Part shown: positions 10,001-21,700 of the stretch, one piece after another
Layout of the letters: each line of letters opens with the position of its first letter
Position numbering within the stretch: position 1 is the stretch's first letter
From: Diphasiastrum complanatum
Lineage: Eukaryota; Streptophyta; Lycopodiopsida; Lycopodiales; Lycopodiaceae
DNA: 64,000 nucleotides
Assembly (NCBI GenBank): GCA_029204225.1
Contig: CM055099.1
Location: 51,601,298 to 51,665,297 of the forward strand
Direction of reading: 5' to 3'
Translations under genes and position numbers: made by a program
Notes under the pieces: generated by a model
What the model was told of the DNA's origin: nothing
Databases searched by the model: none
Seen by the model: the letters and a program-made list of their open reading frames with translations, nothing else

Positions 10001-13000
10001 CCTCCAACAAAATTTCAGCTTGTAGTAGATAGGAAAGAGAGCCTTTCCACAACCAAATCTACTCAAAAATTTGCAGCAAACAAAGAGCTGAAAGTAGGAG
10101 CACAAGATGTCTTTCAATCTGCAACCAAAGTGCCCAGAAGATAATGGATAGATGGCTGTCTTTCTGCACAAAAAAACCAGCTTCTTGAAAATTAGGTTAG
10201 CTTTGATTGAAGCCTACATCGAAATCCAATTAGGAAGCCAAATAGTGTGATCAACACACACTCCAATAGGGCTGTTGAAAGCACCCTACTACTTGCTGAG
10301 AATCTGCAAATTTCCAGCCACAAGTTGACCAAACCCTGAATAGGGTTTGCTAAATTTTGGGCGCTCTCCTACACAAATGCAAACCTGAAAACAAAAACAG
10401 CAAGATAAGGAGACACCACAACCAAAAATCAGTTGCAGATTTTTGGGCGCCCTCCTCCAAACAAAACTTGCTGAAAACTGGTTGCATAAAAATCAGAATT
10501 GAGATTCTGATTTTTGGGTGCCAAAAATTGCTCCTCCAAGATCTCTGATGGCCGCCCTCCTTCCACCTGAAAAGAGACAAAAAAGCTGATCCAAACTCCA
10601 CTTGAAAAGATCAGCAAGATGCTGAAATTTCACAACAAAAAGCAGAGAAGCTCCTCTTCTGGTAGGGCGCCAACAAACAAGCTTGTTGCAGATTCGGTAG
10701 CTCTGATACCATGTAGGAAAGCAAGAGACAAGTCACCAAGATCTAGTTATCAATCAATCTCCACAAGAAACAAGAGAGAAGAGGCTGGGCGCCCAACTCT
10801 AAGGGAGGGAGAGAGAAAATAGCAACAAGAGCAATGGAGAGCCAAACTGTATAAAATGGAATACACAATGAGCATCTAAGTACTCTACCTGGATGTGACC
10901 AAATGCCACCAAACCCTAAGGTTAGCCACTTACTGAATGTAGGGCACCCCTAAAAGTCAGGATAGGGCCCCTAAACAAAATTAGACCCCTAAGGACCCAC
11001 GAGTCAGTACATGACCAAAATTGGGTCCAACTGAACTTAAGACAAACTTAAGATGGCCTAAATAACTAAATACCCATGGTTACACAAATCTCGACCTTTG
11101 GGGTCAAAGTAACCTATGGATTAACTTCAGCATAGTCATTTATTTCTAACATACATGAAGCATGCACTGTTTTATTTTCTAGAGCTTCCACTCATAGAAC
11201 CCAAGTAACCTGACAAAATGACTAATTTTGCAGTAGCTACACCATTGAATCGTTTGTTCACTTAGAAAGTTTGATGGTTGAAATGTTTGCATGTTGAAGT
11301 TTAAGCCTTAAGGTATTCTTATTTGAGGGTGGTATTGATGATGAATAAATTTTGCAGACTCAAAGGGCAGTTAGAGGAACCTTTATATTTGTCGAAATAT
11401 GATGAGTTCAATAATCAACAAACCTTCGAAGGACCACTGGAGTTAAAAGTTGCACTTCTGACAGTCATGGAAAAAAGACTTCATATTGAAGCTGTATTTC
11501 GGAGAGAGAGCATTTGTTTAACTGATGATAAGCTGCATGCAAAGCTCAAGGTAGATTGGACCTCTATTTATGTTCCTGAGTATCATGCTCTCATATATCT
11601 GCACTGAACTGTCTCTCTGTCATCTCTTTCTTGTGGAAGTTGGAGAAATTGATCCACATATGTTTATATGATATGCCTTGTTGTTTGTGTTTGCCATACT
11701 AATTAATGGCTACCTTGGTCTATCTATGTAATGGGGCGCTTTGTGGAGTCATTATATTGGTTAGGTCACCATCAAATTTTCAAATCAAATAGAAAACCTG
11801 ATCACACATGCTAACTTTCAAGAAACCTGAAGGATCTGAAGCAAATCCTTTGAATATAGATGCCAGATGGGCTTAAACAAGATGAACACTTCTTGAAATC
11901 AAATTCGCACGTGTTATTACATTAGTAAAGATTCAGTATGGTATCTAGTATATTTAATGTCTGGACTAAGTTCATTCTGTTAAAGAATCTAGGCTACGAC
12001 GTAGCACGGAATCATTCTAAATTGGCTACCAGCTTACCAACAGGTCTTGCATAAAATAAAGAGAGATACTGAGTGATGAATCAATGACAAATCAATAGCA
12101 GTGTGAGAGTCTCCATAAGAATCATTATAAACATTATTATGAAACTACAGCTAAGCTAGATTATGCTAAACTAAGAACTATTCTGAGAATAATTCCTAAC
12201 TATGAGGCATTAGGCCTATTTATTGACGAATGGAAGATTCAGTAAGTTAGGCCTAGGAGCCTGATAGGACTGATGTGACTTTATCTTCATGTATACTCCC
12301 AATAGGCCCAATTATATCTGTCTATTTCCTGGAGAACAATATCTATGTATATCATATCAGGAAGGTCATGAGGCTTTTAGTGGTGAGGATGGTTCAACCA
12401 AGTGACCATTTTGAGACTAGTCATTAGTCGTAGAAAAAAGCTATAATAACAAAACTACAACGTACAAAAAAGCTATAATAACAAAACTACAACAAGTAGT
12501 GGTGGTAATGGGAAGTGGACAAGTACAAGTAGTGTAGTGGTGCAAGTAGTGGACAAAGTGGTCCGATAAACGGTCTTCAAATAGACAGACTATAAGAACA
12601 TGATGTATAAGAGAAAGAAGTGCTTGGAGTGTGCATTGGTGAGTGTGATGAATGCTTGTTTGAGTGTATTGTGAATGTTGCCATGGTTTAGATGTGTTTG
12701 CTCCTCAAAAACATGATCTGAGGTTCTGGAATGTACTTGCTCAAAACATCTTCAAAATTTAAAATTTAAAAGGTCCTTCCTCCCCTCTTCAATCATTGTG
12801 CCTGTTCGATCCAAAAGATGGCAGATTATTGTGCTAGTATATTAGATGAGCTTTGCTTCTTCCTTTCTTGGATCCATTGAGAGATCCAAAACTTGTTATG
12901 GAAGGTTATTCATATTGCCATGCATGCAGCCTTCGCCATTTTCATTCTCATCATTTTGACACAATTTTGTACCATTCTCACTTTCATAATCGAAGGCACT

Positions 13001-16000
13001 GCCTTTTCTGTAAGATCAGCACACTCCCACAAAGATCAGATTTTTCATGTGTATGACGAAGCATAACCGGAGGATGCCACAAGGGCCCTGCTCCAGCAGG
13101 GCCGCAAATAAGATACAAAAATATTCTTGCACACTCCTGGCTTAAATTTCAAATGTGATCCTCCGTAATGTGTGCAAATGATTGTATTGTATGCGCAAAT
13201 TTGTACTTGTAATTAATTGCTACTCGATCTGCAGTCATATACAAAACTACACAAAATCATGGAACTTACTAAAAAAGAAAGAATTTTTGGCGTTTTGTTC
13301 TAGAATGGGCAAGTATGGTTTGCGTGTTTGGATCTTAGTATAGGGGAGTGATAAACTCTGATTCTACAACTTGATTGAAAAAAATAGCGTGTTTTGGTTG
13401 AGGCTCAGGACACAGATGTACTCTGCATAGATCCTCATGACACTGGTAGGTTAACAAGGATACAGGGCTTGGCCTAGTAGGCAGCTAGCTTAAGGATGAT
13501 AATTTACAACTGTATGCAGCAAGTTTCATGTTCTTATGTTCATCTAGGCTCTGAGGCAAGAGCAGAGGAGTCCAGATATATTTTTTCATCTTTGTAAACT
13601 GGCCAAGTGGGTTATTTCTACCTGCCATTCTCTTATTATTTATTGGCCTGGTCTAAATGGGTGATAGCAGGTTTGGATATTATTTTATTGGCCTTGGTCT
13701 AAATGGGTGCAGTTACTTCTAGATATGTACAATCAGGTTTCGTGACTACCGAGGTGTGAATAGATAGTGGAATACAAGAGACATCAGTGAAGAGAGTGAT
13801 GTTTAATTTGCATTTTTTGAGCACGTCAAACAAGCATTCTGGTATCTTGTACGTGATTTTTTCATCACTCATATTCTAATTTTGAATGTGCAGAATATTG
13901 CTTTAGGAAAAGGGAAGCTCCATTCAATATCCGAATCTTACAATGCAATTCTTCGTTTCTATCTCCCTAACGACAAGACAGTAGACTTGAATGTCAAAGG
14001 TAACATAAATGTAGCCTAGGTTTGCCTAATCAATAAACAACTCCGTTTTTTTTTCCTTATAAAGGAAAGTTTCTATTGGAATGCAGTAGATTGTTCTTTC
14101 TATCAGTAACTTAAGATTTTCTGATTACAAGGCAACTACTGGTCTATGCCATGGCCTAACTTGGTGAGTCTTTGATGTTAATCTCTAGTGCTACCTGGAA
14201 AGTTGTATGAAGTTCTCGTGAAGGAAAGCTATCCACGAGTATCAGGCTCACCTTTATTTTATGATGAATCATTAAGACCCGGTGACATCATTGAGAAACT
14301 CGTCTTACAAGTACGTCCCTTTATCCATGGCATTTGCCATGGCCTCTCTACTCTGAACATGAGAGATCGCTCTGATCTCTCTTCATTGTTAAAGGTTCTC
14401 CTTCATGTTGTTACATTCTAAATGACAAAATTTACAAGTTAAAAATCGACAAGGGCAACTACATAATGGAAATTGATAGTCTGGCCGCCTTTATATGAGA
14501 TGATCCTGTTTCAAATAAAAAGTAAGTGTTTATTGTCATTGTCTGACTTCATGTGCTATTGAAATTCAAGGGCTATGATGAGTTTGGTAATGTTGTGGAT
14601 GATGGACAAATTCTGAAGTTGAAGCTTGACGGATTGGAGCTATTGGATAAGACATTTGCTAGACAGGTATATTTATTTCTCTTAGAATCCTATAAATTTT
14701 AGTGGCTAGTTATGGATGACAGGTATATTTATTGGAAAAGGTTTGCTATTGCAGATTTTTTGAAAATCTTTTTGTGTTTGTGTTAATTCTCTTGGTTGCA
14801 AGAACTTGATGCAAATTGAATCAATGTCCCCAACATCAAAACTTTGGATAAGCTCCAAAAAGAAGTTTGTGGAGTCTCCCGGTAACTTTTTTGAAGTAAT
14901 GGAAAGGGCTTGTGCAACTATTTACATCAAGGGCCTTTGAGAAGGCATGGTTCTATAATTTCATGCGGACTTGTGGTTCAATGTTAAGCACGATATCTTT
15001 GCTGAGACTGATCTGGTCAGATATAGATAGCTCCTTGACATTGCACCTCCAGCTTTTGTGTGCATACTAGGTTGCTGAAGATGCAGGAAATCTTGGTGCA
15101 ATTCACCAACAGTTTCTTTTTTATTGGTGAGATGCCTACTGCGTGGTTTTCATCTTACAAAGTGGTCCATGACAATATAAAATGGTCCATGGAGCACATA
15201 CTCCTGCCCATGGAACCTTCTAGCATTGTACCATCTACCTGGTTCCTAAATAATATAACTAGTATCTGGAGTACGCTTTCCATAGTTGAAATTGAAAGTC
15301 CTTAGACTCTTTTTCAGTGTGCTTTTTGGGGAATGCCCTGGCAGTGTTCCTCAGTATGGCTTGCACATCAGTATATTGCTGATTGTACAGTCTTCTTAGT
15401 GGGAGATTGCTATAAGATTATCAATTTAGTGTCTTTTTTTATATTTATTGTGCAAAGTTGTTGCTCACAGTTTGGTGTCAGAGCAATTTCTTGGTCTGTT
15501 GGGAAAATCTACAATAACTTTTTGGTAGGAGTTTTGCTAAATTAAAGGAGGAAATTTATATAGGTCCATCACTTCCATTGTGAAGAGCTACAATTGATCA
15601 ATGCCAGTTAGTAGCAAGTAGGTGATCTATCTAGAAAGAGATTGAGACACAAATGTGGGCTTATCAAGATTTTGATACAAATCCTTCATCATAAGGTGGC
15701 TTTTGACCCTCTAACTTACCTCTAGAAAACCTTTGCTAGCCTTCAATCTAGCCAACAACTCAATGAAATATATAGACATCATGTAAGAGAAGAAAATGAG
15801 CTGACAAGTGGATGCAAAATTGTGAGGCCTAAAACATGAAATTTTGATCTCCTTAACTTCTAAATATTATATTGACAAGTTGTACTTGTGCAAAAGAAGT
15901 GCTTACTGTAGGAAGAGCAGAAATTTGAACAGTCTCGAATTTAAAATAAAGACTCAAAAATAGGTGAAAAATATTATGTGCCAGAAACTTGAAAAACTAA

Positions 16001-18472
16001 TATCTCGATGACTCCACTTTTAGTCTTTGGAATCAAGATCCATGTGATGCAATAAAGTCGCCCTATTGTAGGAAACACACTAATATGAAGATATACACAA
16101 AGTCCCACAAAAACTGCCAAATGGCAACATGAATAGAAACTAGCAACATATACAATATTGTTAGGACTTCAACCAGATCTGCAAATTGTAAATTGCATCA
16201 TAACTGCTAATCGTGGGAAACAGAGTGTTGTGGAACTCGCCCACAAAGATCACAAATCTATGAAAGTGACCAAGATTTGAGACTAACAAAAGTGGATTTC
16301 TTGCCTATTTAGGAGCAAAGCAAAATTTACTTATTCACGAGCATTTACTAGAGAGGAATCCAAGGATCCAGTCAAACTGAACATTGAAGCACTAAAGAGA
16401 GAATTGGAGCAAAAGTCCAAAGATAAGTCTGCCCCCAAAACTTGGAAATGATGCATTAATTATCTCAAGCATAAAACTGAAACGAAGGTCTAAACAACTC
16501 AGAGTGTGAATCCTAACTTTCATCGCCAAAAGACTGTTATGATGGTAGATACCAAGAGACAACCAAACAATGTTTTATGACTCCAAACTGAATGACGACC
16601 CACTATTCCAATTGGCTGGTTCAAATTGGGCTCTCCTCGAACTGGTTGACTAAACAAAAGGACCCGAGGCTCGGTTTGGCCATTTCATGCTTTGAAAAAG
16701 AAATAAAGAAAGCTTTATGAATGTTTTGTTATTGTCAAAAGGCATATAAAACCAAGTAATACATGTTGATTGTGTATAACATTGCAAACCAATGATATCA
16801 CAGTTAAATAAGGCTGTGGTGTGAGTACTCCCAGGAGGAGAGCCAATGTGGCAGAAAAGTGGTGATGGCCACAAAGTCTTAGTCTCTGGTGTCGGCTGGT
16901 ATGGGGTCTCCAAATAGTTGTCCTCATGGTAAGTTTGGAGGCTCTAGTAATAGGGAGATGATGTATTGTCGATCTGAGAGAGAGACAGCTTTGAAAGAAA
17001 AAAAGAACGCTTTATTACCGTCTTTTAATGCCAAAAGGCATATAAGACCAAATAAGTACATCTCAAGTGTGATAAATACTAAAAGGAGCATATAAATGTC
17101 TCCATAAACAAACGACAAATACTAGCTAAAATGAGAGAGAGAGAGAGAGAGAAAGAAAGAAGAAAGAAAGCTTTATTAACGTCTTTTCCATGCCAAAGGC
17201 GTATAAGACGAACATCAACTAAGTTGGACACAAGACGGATCAGTGTCGTCAAAGCAGAAAAAACAAACTAACTAACTAGGAAGAGAGTCATATAGCCAAG
17301 ATTATATGGTACGTAGACCATTTACATGTTCAACTGGACATCTCTTCATTTCTCTATCTCAAATTCTATCTCAGAATTACCAGTCTGATAATACCATCAC
17401 GATAGATAAGCTGTTTGCCAATTGATAGAGCTTCTTGTCTTGCCTTCTTACGTTCTTGAACTTGGATGAAGGTAAGATCTTCATCCAAGTAGATTTTGGT
17501 TTCCCGCAATTTGAATCTCTTCCCAAGAACTTCACGCCGGTGAGATACTGATGTGAAGCGGATGACAAGAGTATCCAGGTCCTTCTTAGGTCGCCAGGCA
17601 GTTTCCATTTCTTTGCTATGGTGTTGAAGATTTCCTTCCAAAAACTTCTCAGCTTCTGCAACAACATTTTGAGAGTTCGGAATACCTCTAACACGAACAT
17701 TGAGAGCTTTATGCCCTCGCAGACGACTATCAGTGAACGTGGCTGAGATAAGCGAAGGTGAAGGCAGAGGTGGAGAGATAATTGGAAACGAACCTTTAAG
17801 CACATCTGCCCATGACTGGACAGCCGTATGGTGTTGTTCCACTTGATTTTCGAGTTGCTGGATTTTTGCCGAAGTAGCGATTTGGGAAGAGGCTTCACTT
17901 TTTATAACTGTAACTTCGTTCTTGAGTTCTTGAATGGAAGTATCCAACTTCTGAAGATGCGATTGCACCACTAGAAGCAGGGAATCATGAGAAGCCAGTT
18001 GCTCTCTGTGATTGTTGAGGTATTCAAATAGACGGAGTTGATCATCCCGAAGAAGTTTGACGAATGCATATGGAGGGAGAGAAACAGGTGCTTCTAGAGT
18101 GTTTGGAGTCAAGGGATTAGCTACAGTAGTTTCACTATTGTCAAGAATAGGGTTTGATGGAGAGATAGGAACCGCAATAGGCATAGAAGGAGGAGGGGTA
18201 GGTGGATCTAGCTGTAAGGAAGATGTTGAAGCATTGTTGGAGATGGAGGATGGTTCAAAACTGGTGGCAACGGCTCCTTTGCGACGTGGCATTATGAGAG
18301 ATCCAGCAGATCAACGATGAGGGACAGCAGGTGCGATGGAGGACAGCGATGGAGCCAACAGATCAGCAATGGAGGACAGGTGCAATGCAGAAATGCGATG
18401 GAGGCCAGCAGATCCGCCAGTAGATGGAGGACAACCATCGCTAGGCCATGGAGATCCGCTGGCGCCCAGATC

Positions 18473-18549
<77 letters not shown>

Positions 18550-18614
18550 AAGCTTTATTAATGTCTTTTTCATGCCAAAAGGCATATAAGACCAAAAGGA
18601 GTACATGTCAAGTA

Positions 18615-18703
<89 letters not shown>

Positions 18704-21700
18704 TATTAACGTCTTTTAATACCAAAAGGCATATAAGACAAAGTAAGTACATCTCAAGTGTGATAGATACTAAACGGAGCATATAAATGTCTCCATAATC
18801 AAACAGCAACAACAACTAGATATTAACCTAACAAGACTAAACAACTAAAGTATCTCATCTACTCTCAAGACATGAAAGTCTGAGATATGATACATTGGGA
18901 ATCATATGACTAAGGCTGTACAGTAGCCATCTGAGCTGTAGCATAGACAGTATCATGTCACGACAAGATCATTGCTGAAAAAAAGCAAGAATAGAGGATG
19001 ATGATGATGATGACGACGCCCGAGCTGACGAGGAGGGACGGTGAGTGTGAGCTCTAGATAGGCGAAGTCTCTGTGTAGTGAAGCTGCTGAGAAGTGAGAA
19101 AAGCTATATAGGGATAATGTAATAGATCCTAACACCACAGTAGGGCAAACACTAACTGATCCACCCAACCTTGCCTACTCCCTGATATAGAGTAAGCCCC
19201 TCCTAGCCCAGTGTGAGGACTGGTAGCATGCTACTGCCAAGTGTCGGCCACGTGTCACTAACGTGGCCGACTGCACGTCGGGATCCAACTGGGGGCCCTA
19301 TCCTGCTGACAGGGTCCCCTACCAGATTGTCTGATCTGGTTAAGGCTTTTCGTAACTGACTTACATGAAAGACTGGAAAAACCTTACTGCTGTGTGGGAG
19401 TTCTAGTTCATAGGTGACCTCGCCTAGTCTCCTACTGATGGTAAAGGGACCACAATACCTTGGAGACAACTTAGCACACACTCCTGATTTGAGGGTTTTA
19501 GAATCAACTGGGACTCTCAAGTAGACTTTCTCACCAGTGGAGAACTGCACATCCCGTCTGTGTGGATCTGCATAATGCCTGGCTCGATCCTGGGACTGCC
19601 TAATGCTACGCTTAGCATGTTCTATCATCTGGTTTAGGTCCTCTAAAAAGTTTCTGGCTGCTTGAACTTCCTCTTGTTTAAACCCTACAGCTGTGGGTGA
19701 GCGTGGCTGAAAACCGTACATCAGCATAAATGGGCTGTATCCCGTAGCTGAATGTTTGGTACTGTTATAAGCAAACTCTAATATCGAGAGATACTCCTCC
19801 CAATTAGTCTGCTTCTTGTTGACGTATGCACGAAGCATATCCTCCAGCACTTGATTTACCCTTTGTGTTTGACCGTCCGTCTGTGGATGGTCGGTGGTAC
19901 TCATATTAAGTTTAGTATGGAGATGATGGAATACTGCCCTCCAAAAATTTCCAGTAAACTTACTGTCCCGGTCGCTGACTATGCCGGAAGGTAGACCGTA
20001 CAATTTAAATAGCCCGTCTACAAACAACCTCGCTAACTCTGGAGCTCTAACGGTTGTTGTGGTCGGAATGAAATGAGCCATCTTGGTCAGATTGTCAACT
20101 GTGACCCATATAGCGTCATTACCCTTTTGGGTTTTAGGCAGGCCTACTATAAAATCCATAGAGATACTCTCCCATTTACCAGCTGGTATTTCTAAGGGAT
20201 GCAACTGGTTACATACTGGTGGACGTCCTTTTTCATAGTGGGCCAGAAAAATTGCCTACGAAGAAGCTCATAGGTCTTCTGTATGCCTGGGTGTCCCGCG
20301 CTAGGATTGTCATGACATTCATATAGGACCTGGTGCCTATAATCCTCTGAATTGGGGACACATACTCTATCTCTATAGAGCAAGTACTCATCCTGAATGG
20401 AATACTGTTTCCATTTGAATCCTTGAGTCAACTGACCCTCAACCACTGGGGTTTGCTTGGGTAATACAGGCTCAGAATCCTCAACGTCATCTGACGACGT
20501 ATACTCGGACTCATCATCATCCTCAACGGAAGCTGCCGTATTCTTGGATGAACTGGCACCAGCCCCGAGAACTGGTTCTGGAGTCTGTAACTGTCTGTTC
20601 TGGACTGAGTTCCAGATAGTAGAGAAGAATGCATCATGCTGGCATTTCCCTCTCAAGGACTCGAGTAACTCATTACGAATCTGAGTAAAACTCAGCTCGT
20701 TTATCATAGGCATTCTGCTAAGGGCATCTGCTACTGTATTGAATTTTCCACGTCTATATCTGATAGACATGTCAAACTCTTGCATCAACTCTGCCCAATG
20801 AGCTTTCCGACCTCTAAGCTTTGGTTGATTGCAAAGGTATGTGAGACTCTCATGGTCTGTCAGGACCTCAAAGTTGGCACCACACAAATAATGCCTCCAA
20901 GTCTTAAGGGCATGTACTATAGAAAAGAGTTCCTTTTCATAGGCACTGTACCTAGTCTGAGCTGGCTCGAGTTTTTTACTCTCGAACGCAACTGGTCGTC
21001 CACCCTGAGTTAGCACAACACCTACTGCAAAGTTGCTAGCATCTGTTTCGACCACAAATGGCTGATTGGGGTCGACGACTTTTAAAACTGGTGCTGTAGC
21101 TAAGGTTGTTTTGAGAGCATCAAAGCTCTCCCGCTGTGCGGACTCCCAAATGAACTCCTTTCCCTTCCCCTTAAGAAGATTTGTCATAGGAACTGCTATC
21201 TGAGCATATTCCTTGACAAATCGTCTGTAATATCCCGCCAAACCAAGAAAGATCTGAAGTTCCAAAATATTCTGAGGTCTCAGCCAACTGAGTATGGCTT
21301 TAACCTTATATGGGTCCATCTTAATCCCATCTGAAGAGATAATGTGACCCAAATATGCTACTTCTTCAACGAAGAATTCACACTTGGATTGTTTAGCATA
21401 GAGTTTATGCTTTTTGAGCAGTCGAAACACCTTTCTGAGGTGTTTTAGATGCTCCTTCCTTGTTTTGCTGTAGACGAGGATGTCATCTAAAAATACGACT
21501 ACAAACTTACCCAAGTATGGTCTGAGGACACTGTTCATCAAGGTCATAAAGGTAGCTGGAGCATTTGTGAGCCCAAATGGCATCACCTTAAACTCATAAT
21601 GACCGTGACGAGTCCTAAAAGTTGTTTTCGAGACATCTTCCGATTTTATACGGACTTGATGATATCCTGATCTAAGGTCTATTTTGCTGAAAAACTTAGC

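Larger units (their letters stand above)
7332..11151 (-). mobile_element. Copia LTR retrotransposon, complete ends, internally deleted (3.8 kb), in intron 4
   Basis: LTRs at 7332-7775 and 10712-11151 (TGTAGG...TCTAACA on +) flank an internal region with a primer-binding site next to the right LTR (TGGTATCAGAGC on minus, matching initiator-Met tRNA) and a purine tract next to the left LTR (AAGGAGGG on minus). Flanking TACAT (7327-7331 and 11152-11156) is a 5-bp target duplication. The LTRs differ by roughly 15-20 substitutions and a 4-bp indel by eye. Compared with the sister copy at 60754-64000, the gag zinc knuckle with protease active site, most of the integrase, and the first part of the reverse transcriptase are missing. 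Confidence 0.93.

Noticed and set aside
18317-18815. Open frames of repeating Arg-Glu or Ser-Leu through the (GA)n tracts (also at 32015-32505 and 35560-35760)
   Set aside because: They are translations of dinucleotide microsatellites in LINE tails, with no codon or homology support.
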